A stretch of DNA of 64,000 bases from Fibrobacter sp. UWB15 (GCF_900177705.1 NZ_FXBA01000011.1:22770-86769); one strand, 5' to 3'; positions 8,714-17,299 are shown, numbered from the stretch's first letter. Numbers and translations: made by a program. The notes: generated by a model from the sequence alone, not told the origin.

Positions 8714-10621
8714 ATGATGCGATTCCGCTATATGGCGCTTGTAATGTTCGCCCTCGTGTTCGAGGGGTGTACTTGCTGTGCTTACCTGAACCACATGTTC
8801 AATGCGGAACGCTTGGATGAACAGGCCGGTGAAATGCGCCAAGCCCGCTTGGACAGCATTCCCGATAGCGAAAATTCTCTGCCTGGTTCCGAAGAACGCC
8901 AAAAGTACGACAAGATTATCGAAAAAGGTTCCCGTGTCTTGGAGCGATTCCCCAAGAACAAGAAGCGTACTGCCGAAGCAGTGTTCTTGATTGGTGAAGC
9001 TTTCCGCCACAAGCATGAATGGGGCAAGGCCATTACCAAGTACGACGAATTCGAACGCTACTTTGCCGACCACGATTCCATGAGGGCGGTGGAATACCAG
9101 CGTGCCTATTGCCTTTACCGTAACCATGAATTTAATATCAGCCGTTTTGCCTTGGAACCGGTAATCGCCTCGAAGGATCACCCCTATTACTTCCAGGGGT
9201 TGAATCTTCTTTCGCTTTTGGACGAACAGGCTGAATTCCCGGATCAAGCCATCGCCTCTTTGGAAGCGGTCTTGGCTGATACGGCGGGAACGCCCTATAT
9301 GCGTGGCAAGGCCCATTTCAGATTGGCAGGTCTCTATTTCAAGAAAGAAAATTGGGATAAGTCTCGCGAACATTACACCGCTAAAGAAATCAAGGAACTG
9401 AACCCGCGCGAACAGCAGACGGCTGGGGAACAGGCGGCAGAATGTTTGGCAAACCGCAAGGAATATCTGCAGGCTGCCGACGAATACAAGGAACTCTACA
9501 AGAATCCGGAATATGAAACTAAGCAGCCGGAATATCTGGTGCGCATTGGCGAACTGACCATGCTGGGTGGACGTTATCCGGATGCCATTATCATTTTGCA
9601 AAAGGTGAATACGGAATACCCCCGCACTGAATTTGCGTCGCGCAGTTATTTCTGCTTGGGCGACTACGAACAGCACAAGACGATTGACTACGACAAGGCT
9701 GTTATCTATTACGACAGTAGCTTTACTTCTCGTACGGTTAGCAAGTGGGGCCAAGAAGCCCGCGAACGTCGCGATGCTCTGAAACGCTTGATTGCCATGC
9801 GCAACCAGAACGACAAGGATCGTAAGGATTCGATTCCGAACGTGGATAATTTCTTTAAGTCGGAATTCCTGATTGCAGAACTGTTCCTGTTCAAGCTGGA
9901 CGAAGTCGACAGTGCAATCACACGTTTGAATTCGGTGATTGAATCGGGTGATAGCGCGAAGGCCTTGCGAGCGTTCTACGCCAAGGCATTTATCTATGAT
10001 GAATACATGCACGATCCCGATGCTGCCGAAGAAATCTACAAGGAAATCATCGAAAAGTATCCGGATACGGAATATGCGAAGCAGGCTCAGGTGAACTTGG
10101 GTATGCGCGTGACTCTGAAGACCCGCGAAGATTTGGCGAAGGAAAAGTACATGGAAGCCGAAAGCCTTTGGACCGTCGCCGCAGAAATGCCCTTGGATAA
10201 AATGGATCAGGTGGATTCCGCTTACGCCCGCGCCTTTACGCGTTTCGATAGTCTGTATCAGGAATATCCTGAAACACAGTCGGGTATCCAAGCGCTTTAT
10301 ATGAAGGCCATGTACTTCCAGATGAATCCGGAACGAGTCGACAGTACTATGCTTACCTACAAGCTCCTTCGCGACAAGTACGGCCAAACGCCTTGGGGCA
10401 AGAAGGCTGCTTCAATGATGAATACCCGCCTGACCATTACCGACCAGGATTTGGAACGTTTGCGCAAACGCGTCAAGAGCAGCGAAGATCATGTGAATAG
10501 GCTTTCTGCCCAGTATTACGAAAATTTGAACAAGGCTCCTGAAGAAAAGAAGGCTGAAGTCAAGAGCCAGGAAGATGAAATCCTTGAAAACACCTACAAC
10601 AGCATGTATGATTTTGAGTAA
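8714..10621 (+). CDS. Secreted TPR protein, probable lipoprotein
   Basis: 635 residues. The hydrophobic start MMRFRYMALVMFALVFEGC ends in a Cys that could be lipidated, although FEGC is a poor lipobox. The rest is helical TPR repeats (for example KYDEFERYFADHDS, then EIYKEIIEKYPDTEYAKQAQ, LDSLYQEYP-like units), similar in style to BamD/YbgF-type periplasmic adaptors. The last 60 residues are charged coiled coil. Its 3' end overlaps the RlpA gene by 14 nt, so a cell-envelope role with RlpA is plausible but inferred. The ATG at 8714 is favoured over 8717 by its position 5 nt from the promoter box. Confidence 0.78.
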   Translation: MMRFRYMALVMFALVFEGCTCCAYLNHMFNAERLDEQAGEMRQARLDSIPDSENSLPGSEERQKYDKIIEKGSRVLERFPKNKKRTAEAVFLIGEAFRHKHEWGKAITKYDEFERYFADHDSMRAVEYQRAYCLYRNHEFNISRFALEPVIASKDHPYYFQGLNLLSLLDEQAEFPDQAIASLEAVLADTAGTPYMRGKAHFRLAGLYFKKENWDKSREHYTAKEIKELNPREQQTAGEQAAECLANRKEYLQAADEYKELYKNPEYETKQPEYLVRIGELTMLGGRYPDAIIILQKVNTEYPRTEFASRSYFCLGDYEQHKTIDYDKAVIYYDSSFTSRTVSKWGQEARERRDALKRLIAMRNQNDKDRKDSIPNVDNFFKSEFLIAELFLFKLDEVDSAITRLNSVIESGDSAKALRAFYAKAFIYDEYMHDPDAAEEIYKEIIEKYPDTEYAKQAQVNLGMRVTLKTREDLAKEKYMEAESLWTVAAEMPLDKMDQVDSAYARAFTRFDSLYQEYPETQSGIQALYMKAMYFQMNPERVDSTMLTYKLLRDKYGQTPWGKKAASMMNTRLTITDQDLERLRKRVKSSEDHVNRLSAQYYENLNKAPEEKKAEVKSQEDEILENTYNSMYDFE

Positions 10622-11075
10622 GCGCATCGTTTTAGTTGTGCTCGCGATGTTTGTAGCGGTGCTATTGTCTAGCTGCGCCGATGGAAATGCAAAGATTGCC
10701 TCCCGTCAAGGTTACGAAAGGTTCCCCGAAGATACTCAAGCTCCTCAAAAGGGTAAAAAAGGCAAAAAGACTGCTCCAATCGGAAAGGTCATGAAGGGGC
10801 AAGCAAGCTATTACGGCCCCGGATTCGACGGCAAGAAAACGGCTAGCGGTGAAATTTTTAATCAGAACGCAATGACTTGCGCCCACAAGACTTTGCCTTT
10901 TGGCACCAAGTTGCGTGTGGTCCGTGACGACACGGGAGCTTCTGTCGAGGTGCGCGTCAATGACCGCGGCCCCTTTGTGCGCGACCGCATTATCGATTTG
11001 AGCGCTGCCGCCGGCAAAAAGCTTGGCCTCGATAAAGTCGGGCATGCTAAAGTTACCGCAACTGTGATAGAGTAA
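10608..11075 (+). CDS. rlpA: RlpA-like septal ring lipoprotein (double-psi beta-barrel)
   Basis: 155 residues from ATG 10608. A signal peptide with a good lipobox (VLLSSC, Cys about 23) is followed by a basic linker (KGKKGKK) and a double-psi beta-barrel domain: GQASYYGPGFDGKKTASGE, THE-type MTCAHKTLPFGTKLRV, VNDRGPF and IIDLSAAAGKKLGL. RlpA proteins act on denuded peptidoglycan glycans at the septum. The Asp and the surrounding VNDRGPF motif are intact; no SPOR domain is present, so targeting must differ from E. coli. The start lies inside the preceding gene and no Shine-Dalgarno sequence is evident. Confidence 0.88.
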   Translation: MILSKRIVLVVLAMFVAVLLSSCADGNAKIASRQGYERFPEDTQAPQKGKKGKKTAPIGKVMKGQASYYGPGFDGKKTASGEIFNQNAMTCAHKTLPFGTKLRVVRDDTGASVEVRVNDRGPFVRDRIIDLSAAAGKKLGLDKVGHAKVTATVIE

Positions 11076-11100
11076 TTTACACCCCCAAAAAATGAAATGA

Positions 11101-11125
11101 GCGTCTGTCAAAATATGACAGACGC
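11101..11125 (+). terminator. Perfect 10-bp hairpin after rlpA, possible terminator or operator
   Basis: GCGTCTGTCA, loop AAATA, then TGACAGACGC. It lacks a proper T-run (TTAATTCTATATTT follows), so termination is only likely. The TGTCA/TGACA dyad also resembles the palindrome at 35030-35049. Confidence 0.5.
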
Positions 11126-11194
11126 TTAATTCTATATTTACCTGCACAGAAAAACACTAGTACGTTTGTGTGTTTTTCTTGAATAGAGGTAAAT

Positions 11195-11383
11195 ATGTAT
11201 AGTGAAAACAATCTTTGGAATAACTCCGGTTTCTCGTCCTTCAAACGCCGCATTGACGAACAATTGCAGTTGAATGGTTTCGATGATACCTTTGTGGATG
11301 ACGAAACCCTGCTGCCGTTTTACCGTGCGGGCGAAAGCGAAACCTACGTGCTTTCTGCACTCGGCTGCGCTGTGGGTTTGTGA
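11195..11383 (+). CDS. Small hypothetical protein (62 aa)
   Basis: Not recognised. Asn/Ser/Phe-rich N-terminus (MYSENNLWNNSGF), then a charged middle (RRIDEQLQLNGFDDTFVDDE) and a short hydrophobic end. Support for reality: GAGGT at 11186-11190 with good spacing to the ATG, a TATATTTA box at about 11132-11139, and a 10-bp inverted repeat (AGAAAAACAC/GTGTTTTTCT, 11149-11179) in the putative leader. Against: no known family, and the ORF stops 10 nt before the 3' end of prmC. It could be the 5' remnant of a longer gene. Confidence 0.45.
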   Translation: MYSENNLWNNSGFSSFKRRIDEQLQLNGFDDTFVDDETLLPFYRAGESETYVLSALGCAVGL

Positions 11384-11393
11384 TGGTTTTCTG

Positions 11394-12341
11394 CTACTTG
11401 TTCTTGTAGCTAACAAAACGAATGTTGCCGCAGTAGTCCTTGTGGATTCCTGCGAATTCAAGCCACGGATAGTTGGCGGCTTCATTCTTCAAGACTTCGG
11501 CTTGTTCAGACCCGATTTCCAAAAGAATCGGGGCGCCAGCGCTTAGCTTGCTTTCGGTTTGCTGTAGGAGCTTGCGGACAAGGTCAAGACCGTCGGGGCC
11601 GCCGCCATAGAGGGCGAGCGCCGGGTCGAACTTGTCGACTTCGGGCTGGAGCTTCCCTTTTTCGCCGTCGGGAATGTAGGGGAGGTTTGCAACCAGGCAA
11701 TCAATTTTTTTATCGGCATTACCTGCGGCCTTCGCAATTACGTCGTCGGTGACGGCGTCCAGCAAGTCGCCTTGCGCAAAAGCCAGATTCGAACCTTCGC
11801 CGTTTGCGCCGAGGCTGTTGGCTTCGGCATTTTCGCGGGCGAGCGAAAGTGCGTCTTCGGAAATGTCAGTCGCGAGCACTTTCGCTTCGGCGATTTCTTT
11901 CGCGCAGGCGATAGAAATCGCCCCTGTTCCCGTGCCCACTTCTACAATGAACGGAGTTTCGATACCCTTGAGTGCTTCCTTCGCCATATCCACGAGGGTT
12001 TCGGTTTCTGGGCGCGGGATCAGCGCCCGCTTATCGCACTTGATAATGAATCCGCGAAAGCTGGTGTCGCCAATAATATGCTGCAGCGGTTCGCGGTTTG
12101 CGCGGCGTGCCACCATCTGGCGGAGCACATTGAGTTCGGCCTCCGTCAGCGGCTTTTCAAAGTTCAGGTAAATGTCCATGCGGGACTTCATCTGAAGTCC
12201 GTGGCTGATGATGTATTCGGCATCCAATCGCGCGTCAGGAATTCCCTTCTTTTCGAAGAATACCTTGGTGCGGTTCAGAATTTCAAGTACGGTCATCTGC
12301 GGCATTTTCTTGTCATGCCCGGTTTGACCGGGCATCTCCAT
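11394..12341 (-). CDS. prmC: Peptide chain release factor N5-glutamine methyltransferase
   Basis: Methylates the Gln of the GGQ motif of release factors using SAM. An N-terminal helical domain (about 15-90) precedes a Rossmann methyltransferase with motif I VEVGTGTGAISIA (about 133-145) and the active-site tetrapeptide NLPY at 219-222 (NPPY in most members). prfA lies immediately upstream, so enzyme and substrate share an operon. The first ATG overlaps the prfA stop (TAATG), but the resulting N-terminal residues MEMPGQTGHDKK come from a palindromic intergenic repeat; the internal ATGs at 12305 or 12296 (MPQM, MTVLEIL) match the family N-terminus better. Confidence 0.92.
   Translation of the reverse strand: MEMPGQTGHDKKMPQMTVLEILNRTKVFFEKKGIPDARLDAEYIISHGLQMKSRMDIYLNFEKPLTEAELNVLRQMVARRANREPLQHIIGDTSFRGFIIKCDKRALIPRPETETLVDMAKEALKGIETPFIVEVGTGTGAISIACAKEIAEAKVLATDISEDALSLARENAEANSLGANGEGSNLAFAQGDLLDAVTDDVIAKAAGNADKKIDCLVANLPYIPDGEKGKLQPEVDKFDPALALYGGGPDGLDLVRKLLQQTESKLSAGAPILLEIGSEQAEVLKNEAANYPWLEFAGIHKDYCGNIRFVSYKNK
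12315..12335. repeat. Perfect 9-bp palindrome between prfA and prmC
   Basis: ATGCCCGGT, loop TTG, ACCGGGCAT. It lies between the stop of prfA and the likely true start of prmC and can be read through in frame. It resembles a dispersed intergenic palindrome rather than coding sequence. Confidence 0.65.
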
Positions 12342-13408
12342 TAAGCATTGAACTTTCCGAGCTTTTCCTGGGCGTTCGCCATCTGGAGTCCGTTGATGAT
12401 TTCGTCGAGGTCGCCAGTGATGACTTTGTCCAAATTATAGAGAGTAAGACCGATACGGTGGTCGGTCACGCGGTTCTGCGGGAAGTTGTAAGTACGAATC
12501 TTGGCACTACGGTCACCCGTGCCCACCAAGGCCTTACGGCTAGCAGCTTCTTCCTGTTCCTTCTTGGCAATCACGGCGTCCAAAATCTTGGAACGCAGCA
12601 TTTCCATAGCGTGCAAGCGGTTCTGCAGCTGGCTGCGTTCGGTCTGGCAGCTCACCACCACGCCTGTCGGAATGTGGGTGAGTCGTACGGCGGAGTCCGT
12701 CTTGTTAATGTACTGACCGCCAGCGCCCGAAGAACGGTAAGTGTCCATGTGAATGTCCGCTTCGCGGATTTCCACGTCGACTTCTTCGGCTTCGGGGAGA
12801 ATGGCGACGGTTGCGGCAGACGTATGTACGCGCCCCTGCGTTTCGGTCTCGGGTACGCGCTGCACGCGGTGCACGCCACTTTCGAACTTGAGTGTACCGT
12901 ACACGCTATCGCCTTCGATAAATACGCGGATTTCCTTGTAGCCACCCACGGTGCCTTCGCTTGCATCTTGGATGGTCATCTTCCAGCCCATGCGGCTGCA
13001 GTAACCCTGGTACATGCGGAACAAGTCGCCTGCAAAGAGTGCGGATTCGTCGCCGCCGGTACCGCCGCGGATTTCGAGCGTGGCATTGCGGTAATCCCAC
13101 GGATCCTTCGGTACCATCAGAATCTGGAGTTCGTCGGTAATGCCCGGCAATTTCTTTTCGATATCGGAAAGTTCCGACTTTGCCATCGCGACCATTTCAG
13201 GGTCGGAATCGCCGAGGGCGGCCTTCCATTCTTCCTGGTCGTTAAGCATTTGCAGGTATTCCTTGGCCTTCAAAACGGCCTTTTCGATACCCTTGTACTG
13301 CTTGTGAATCTTGTTGTAACGGGCCTGGTCAGAAAGAACATCCGGATTCCCGAGTTCCGATTCCAGTTCCTCGTACTTTTCAATCAATTTTTTAGCTTTA
13401 TCTTTCAT
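12341..13408 (-). CDS. prfA: Peptide chain release factor 1
   Basis: 355 residues. RF1 reads UAA and UAG and triggers peptide release. The tripeptide anticodon region has PxT (PET, residues 186-188), diagnostic of RF1 rather than the SPF of RF2. The catalytic GGQ is at 230-232 in SSGAGGQYINKTDSAVR. The N-terminal helical domain (KKLIEKYEELESELG) is complete. The ATG at 13408 is chosen over an upstream TTG because TACCTTTG at 13415-13422 lies 6 nt before it, suggesting a leaderless start. prmC follows in the same operon. Confidence 0.96.
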   Translation of the reverse strand: MKDKAKKLIEKYEELESELGNPDVLSDQARYNKIHKQYKGIEKAVLKAKEYLQMLNDQEEWKAALGDSDPEMVAMAKSELSDIEKKLPGITDELQILMVPKDPWDYRNATLEIRGGTGGDESALFAGDLFRMYQGYCSRMGWKMTIQDASEGTVGGYKEIRVFIEGDSVYGTLKFESGVHRVQRVPETETQGRVHTSAATVAILPEAEEVDVEIREADIHMDTYRSSGAGGQYINKTDSAVRLTHIPTGVVVSCQTERSQLQNRLHAMEMLRSKILDAVIAKKEQEEAASRKALVGTGDRSAKIRTYNFPQNRVTDHRIGLTLYNLDKVITGDLDEIINGLQMANAQEKLGKFNA

Positions 13409-13414
13409 CGGGAG

Positions 13415-13422
13415 CAAAGGTA
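13415..13422 (-). promoter_or_regulatory. TACCTTTG box upstream of prfA, predicted leaderless start
   Basis: On the minus strand TACCTTTG ends 6 nt before the prfA ATG at 13408. No Shine-Dalgarno sequence lies between. Confidence 0.5.
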
Positions 13423-13431
13423 GAAAATGCA

Positions 13432-13459
13432 GACAGTAGGCAGTAGACAGTAGACAGTA
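13432..13459. repeat. Tandem heptamer repeat (4 x GACAGTA-type)
   Basis: GACAGTA, GGCAGTA, GACAGTA, GACAGTA in perfect 7-bp phase, between the divergent genes prfA and trmO. The same heptamer in inverse orientation (TGTCTAC x4) occurs at 17312-17339 and, as an inverted repeat, at about 42172-42238. Confidence 0.9.
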
Positions 13460-13476
13460 AAAAGGGTGTTAAATTC

Positions 13477-13484
13477 TATATTTT
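13477..13484 (+). promoter_or_regulatory. TATATTTT box, predicted leaderless start of trmO
   Basis: Ends 5 nt (CCGCC) before the GTG at 13490. There is no Shine-Dalgarno sequence. The same TAnnTTT-CCGCC-start arrangement is seen at mnmE. Confidence 0.55.
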
Positions 13485-13489
13485 CCGCC

Positions 13490-14290
13490 GTGAAAATTTC
13501 TTCAATCGGCACATTTTACGGCGATGCCGTGTACAAGTACGACGCTCCTCGGCAGGGGAGGCTTTTTGCTGGGCACCCAGGCCGTATCGTGTTGAACGAG
13601 GGACAGAATTTCGAGATGGCGCTTCGCGACCTAGACGGTTTCGAACGCATCTGGGTCATATTCCAGTTTCACGAGAACGAGGGGTGGCGCCCGACAACGC
13701 GCCCGCCGGTACCGCCCAAGGGAAAGGACCGCGTGGGCACCTTTGCGAGCCGTAGCCCTTACCGCCCGAACCCTATCGGGCTCAGTTGCGTACGCCTTTT
13801 GAAGATCGAAGGTCTTACTTTGTATGTAGACGAGGCCGACCTGCTGAACGGCACTCCGGTGCTCGACATCAAACCGTACATTCCGATGGCAGATGCCTTC
13901 CCGAATGCGCGTGCGGGCTGGGTCGAGGAACAGGAAGGCGACTTGTGGACGGTACTTGCCGACGCCCCCTTCGATGCACAGAACCGCTGGATTGCGGAAC
14001 GCAGCGATTTCGATCTGGAAAGTTTTGCGCGGGTGCAACTTTCCCGCGGAAATTTTTCGAAGGGTGTTTTCGACAGCACGCGCCGGCGCTTGACCGTTGA
14101 CGAAAATGCAAAAACGGGAGTGCTTGCCTACCGCACTTTCCGCATCCATTTTAGCTACGACGAATCGGCCCGCAGCGTACTGCTGCAGCGCATTACCAGC
14201 GGCTATACCGCCGAAGATTTAAAGTCCGACGCCGAAGACAAATACGGCGACAAGGAATTACATCGTGCGTTTCTGCAATTTATACTTTAA
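13490..14290 (+). CDS. trmO: tRNA (N6-threonylcarbamoyladenosine37-N6)-methyltransferase TrmO
   Basis: 266 residues. TsaA/YaeB family: SAM-dependent N6-methylation of t6A37 in tRNA. The beta-barrel catalytic domain shows IGTFYGD at the N-terminus, LDGFERIWVIFQFHEN, VGTFASRSPYRPNPIGLS (family signature) and GTPVLDIKPYIPMAD. The C-terminal 90 residues are a typical extension. GTG 13490 is preferred over GTG 13466 because the family begins just before IGxF and a promoter box lies 5 nt upstream. The last 33 bp overlap the 3' end of the convergent NUDIX gene. Confidence 0.92.
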   Translation: MKISSIGTFYGDAVYKYDAPRQGRLFAGHPGRIVLNEGQNFEMALRDLDGFERIWVIFQFHENEGWRPTTRPPVPPKGKDRVGTFASRSPYRPNPIGLSCVRLLKIEGLTLYVDEADLLNGTPVLDIKPYIPMADAFPNARAGWVEEQEGDLWTVLADAPFDAQNRWIAERSDFDLESFARVQLSRGNFSKGVFDSTRRRLTVDENAKTGVLAYRTFRIHFSYDESARSVLLQRITSGYTAEDLKSDAEDKYGDKELHRAFLQFIL

Positions 14291-14890
14291 GTACCCCGCC
14301 ATCTGTAGCGGGTGATTGAAGGTGCCGTCGGCCATTTGGGCCTGCAATTCGTCGTCGCTCAATAGCAGACTCTCGATTTCTTCGGTGCTGTCGAAGTGCG
14401 TACATCCGCCCTTTACAACGCCGTCGATAAATACCACGTGGAACTTGCCGCGGTGCCTGTCCGGATTCACGGGAAAAGAGCCGAGGTAACTGATTGTGTC
14501 ATTCTGAGCGGAACGAATTGGAGTCGAAGAATCTAGACCCGTTCGACTTCGCATCTTCGATGCTTCGCTCAGGGTGACACATTGTTTCTCAATGCCATAT
14601 CCGCATTCCTCTTGCAGTTCGCGCGCAGCAGCTTGTTCCGGTGTTTCGCCCTTGTCGATGATTCCGGCGGGGAATTCCAACTCAATTTTTCCGGTTCCGT
14701 GGCGGTACTGTTCCGTCATGACCCATTTGCCTTCGGTGGTGCGGGCAAGAATCAGCACCCAGTCCGGTTGCCACAGCGTATAGAAATCGTCTATCACCTT
14801 GCCATTGGGCAGTTCGCAGGTTTCTTTAGCAACTTTCAGCCAGAGGGTGTCGACCAGATATTCCGAATTCAAAAGTTTCCAGGGTTTCAT
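14258..14890 (-). CDS. NUDIX hydrolase (ADP-ribose pyrophosphatase-like) with in-frame palindromic insertion
   Basis: 210 residues. Probably hydrolyses ADP-ribose or a similar nucleoside diphosphate. The Nudix box GxxxxxEx7REUxEExG is intact (GIIDKGETPEQAAARELQEE then CGYG). Right after it the protein carries about 30 extra residues (CVTLSEASKM to SAQNDTI) encoded by an 85-bp inverted-repeat element at 14496-14580; the usual family sequence resumes with YLGSFPVNPD. The reading frame is preserved across the insertion. The ATG at 14890 is used; an upstream TTG is less likely. Convergent overlap of 33 bp with trmO. Confidence 0.88.
   Translation of the reverse strand: MKPWKLLNSEYLVDTLWLKVAKETCELPNGKVIDDFYTLWQPDWVLILARTTEGKWVMTEQYRHGTGKIELEFPAGIIDKGETPEQAAARELQEECGYGIEKQCVTLSEASKMRSRTGLDSSTPIRSAQNDTISYLGSFPVNPDRHRGKFHVVFIDGVVKGGCTHFDSTEEIESLLLSDDELQAQMADGTFNHPLQMAGYLKYKLQKRTM
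14496..14580. repeat. 85-bp palindromic element inserted inside the NUDIX gene
   Basis: Terminal arms GTGTCATTCTGAGCG (14496-14510) and CGCTCAGGGTGACAC (14566-14580) pair at 13 of 15 positions, with an inner AGTCGAA/TTCGACT stem. A related fragment (GCTCAGGATGACAC) lies at 45892-45905. Such GTCATYCTGAGCG palindromes are widespread intergenic repeats in many bacteria. Confidence 0.85.
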
Positions 14891-14954
14891 AAGGGACAAT
14901 TTAGTAATTGAAATGTAAGATTTTTGCTATTATTGGGGTGGTAGGTGTCAGAAT

Positions 14955-16088
14955 ATGAGTGATTTTATTTTTTATGCAGAAGTAAGTGTCATGTGTGCGT
15001 GCATATTGATGCTTCTTTTATATAGCATCAAAAAACTCCCGACACCGCAGTTAAAGTTCAAATTGTTCTCCCATTTGGTCGTTTGGCATATCGTCTATTT
15101 TGTTAGCGACACAATATGGGCTTTAGTGAATAACGGCGTTATTCCCAAAACAGTATTCAGTGTTTTGGCTGTCAATTATTTAAATGCGGTCATTATCGCT
15201 ATTGTATTTTACTGCTGCTTTGCCTATGCAGAAATCAGCACTCGGCCAGAAATGACCCGTCTGCAGATTCAATCTCTTCGTAGAAAACTTAGAATTCCGA
15301 TTTATATAGAATCCGTGTTGTTGCTTGTTTCGTTCGTTGCTATGCCCGAGTTCTGGCTTGACAAGAATTTGGAACCGGTTCCCCTTTATTATTTCATATT
15401 AGTGTTCTTGCCGTTCGTCTATATCATGACGGTGACCGTTCGTTGCTTTGGTCGTGTGCTTAAGCCGCATAGTCAGTTGAGCCTGAAGACTTATCTGATT
15501 GTGGCTAGCTACACTCCGGGGTGTGTCGTGGCGGGCTCTGCGCAGATTTTCCTTTCGCTTACGACGCCGATTTTCTGTTTCTGGTGTACGATGATTATTC
15601 TTTTTGTCTATTTGAATTCGCAGAACCAGTTGATCTCTACGGACTCGTTGACTGGTCTCCATAATCGTAACCGACTTGAAAGCTATTTGCTGCTGCCGCA
15701 TGATTCCATTGACCATTATGTAATTATGGTAGATGTGGACAAGTTTAAGCAGATTAACGATACTTACGGGCATGTCGAAGGTGATAGGGCTTTGGAACTT
15801 GTTTCCAAGGCTCTTAGGAATGCGTGTACCCGCTTAGGAAAATCGGCGTTCTTGTGCCGCTATGGCGGTGATGAATTCCTGATGGTCGTCCCGACAGAAA
15901 TGCCAGGAATTGCGGTGCGGGTTATCGAAACTTGCGTAAAAGAAGAAGTCTTGAACCGCCCGGCTTCGCTGACTTATGAAGTAAATGTCAGTTTGGGATA
16001 TGCTCTTTGGGACGGTAACGCTTCAAGCTTTAAGCAAAGTGTTGCCGAAGCCGACTTGATGATGTACGAAGACAAACGCTCGGCGTAA
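14955..16088 (+). CDS. Membrane-bound diguanylate cyclase (GGDEF)
   Basis: 377 residues. Makes cyclic di-GMP from two GTP. The first about 215 residues form several transmembrane helices (a 7TM-like sensor), followed by a GGDEF domain beginning at SLTGLHNRNRLESY. The active-site loop YGGDEF is at about 303-308, with metal-site VDVDKFKQINDTYGH upstream. The position of the inhibitory I-site (RxxD, five residues before GGDEF) reads GKSA, so product feedback inhibition is probably absent. No EAL domain. The ligand sensed is unknown. Convergent with the MFS gene, 5 nt apart. Confidence 0.9.
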   Translation: MSDFIFYAEVSVMCACILMLLLYSIKKLPTPQLKFKLFSHLVVWHIVYFVSDTIWALVNNGVIPKTVFSVLAVNYLNAVIIAIVFYCCFAYAEISTRPEMTRLQIQSLRRKLRIPIYIESVLLLVSFVAMPEFWLDKNLEPVPLYYFILVFLPFVYIMTVTVRCFGRVLKPHSQLSLKTYLIVASYTPGCVVAGSAQIFLSLTTPIFCFWCTMIILFVYLNSQNQLISTDSLTGLHNRNRLESYLLLPHDSIDHYVIMVDVDKFKQINDTYGHVEGDRALELVSKALRNACTRLGKSAFLCRYGGDEFLMVVPTEMPGIAVRVIETCVKEEVLNRPASLTYEVNVSLGYALWDGNASSFKQSVAEADLMMYEDKRSA

Positions 16089-16093
16089 TGCGT

Positions 16094-17299
16094 TTACCCT
16101 TCTAATTTATTCTTTTGGTAATGCTTTGCAGTCCATGTGAAATATAGGATGTCTGCAATCACCAGGGCTACCGCGCAGGCGAGGAATACTTGTCGGTGCA
16201 TTCCGAAATGACCTGCCATGGCGCCGCCTACTAGAATTCCAGAACCGATACCGATGTCCCAACCGCTCAGGTAGGTGCTGTTGGCGGTACCGCGCTGGTC
16301 GTGGCGGGCGAGGTTCACGCACATGGTCTGGTAGCCCGGGAATATCAGGCCGAGGCTTGTTCCGATGAGGAATGCCGCAATAAAGAAGGTGGCGGGGGCG
16401 TGGCTCGAGGCGAGTATGAAGTAAGCGATTACATTCAGCGTCATGCCCGTGCCGACAAGGTGAATCAAATAGCCTCGGTCAATCAAGCGCCCTGTCATAA
16501 TGCGATTCAGAATGAGGCCCGCTGCAATCAATGCGTAGAACCAGCCGGAGCCGCCGATGCCAAGCTCCTTGGCATAGAGCGCAATGTAGTTTGTAACCGG
16601 ACCGTAGGCGAACCCCACGAAGATGAAGTTCACGAACTGCGGGATGGCGCGGGTGAGAAAGAATCGGTCAAGCGAAAGCGGCGCGTGCTGCTTTTTCTCT
16701 TTGCGGGGAACGTTCAATGTCTGCACAAGAATCAGGCCGATAACGCACAAAATAATCGAAATCGCAAAGACGATGGTGTCGCCGAAAGCTTCGTACAGGA
16801 ACATGCCGGTCATGGGGCCGGTCGCAAACGCTAGATTCACGCTAATCCCGAAATAGCCGATGCCTTCGCCGCGGCGGCTTGCGGGCAAGGCGTCGATGGC
16901 GACTGTATTGCTCGCCGTGCTCGAGATTCCGAAGAACAACCCATGTGCGAATCGCACCGCGGCAAGAATCGGCAAAATGCCGACGGTCTTGTAGCCCAGG
17001 AAACACGCGGTAAATCCGAAGAATGTCCAAAAGTACAAGGGCTTGCGACTCAAGGTGTCCACGAGGAATCCGGCGAACGGCCTGCAGGCAAGCGCTCCAA
17101 TCGTATAAAGCGAAATAATGAATCCGGCTGTTGCGTTGTCGGTCGCGAATTTCTCGATAATGTAGAGCGGCAAAATCGGGAGCAGCTGGTAAAAACTGAA
17201 GAACAGCAAGAAGTTCGCTGCGGCGACCGTCACGAAATTTCGCGTCCACAGCGGTGGTTTTTCTTCAAAGAATGTGCTTGTTGAATTTCCGTTAGACAT
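16094..17299 (-). CDS. Major facilitator superfamily transporter
   Basis: 401 residues, about 12 predicted transmembrane helices in two halves with a basic cytoplasmic loop in the middle (NVPRKEKKQHAPLSLDRF). The motif A-like loop between TM2 and TM3 reads GFLVDTLSRKPLY. This resembles drug/multidrug or sugar-efflux MFS carriers, but the substrate cannot be read from sequence. AAGGAAGGGA precedes the ATG. A heptamer repeat array lies between its start and the end of the RNA methyltransferase gene. Confidence 0.85.
   Translation of the reverse strand: MSNGNSTSTFFEEKPPLWTRNFVTVAAANFLLFFSFYQLLPILPLYIIEKFATDNATAGFIISLYTIGALACRPFAGFLVDTLSRKPLYFWTFFGFTACFLGYKTVGILPILAAVRFAHGLFFGISSTASNTVAIDALPASRRGEGIGYFGISVNLAFATGPMTGMFLYEAFGDTIVFAISIILCVIGLILVQTLNVPRKEKKQHAPLSLDRFFLTRAIPQFVNFIFVGFAYGPVTNYIALYAKELGIGGSGWFYALIAAGLILNRIMTGRLIDRGYLIHLVGTGMTLNVIAYFILASSHAPATFFIAAFLIGTSLGLIFPGYQTMCVNLARHDQRGTANSTYLSGWDIGIGSGILVGGAMAGHFGMHRQVFLACAVALVIADILYFTWTAKHYQKNKLEG

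Noticed and set aside
8684..10387. 567-codon minus-strand ORF opposite the TPR lipoprotein
   Set aside because: Antisense shadow; no ribosome-binding site or family features, and the sense strand has TPR repeats and a promoter box.
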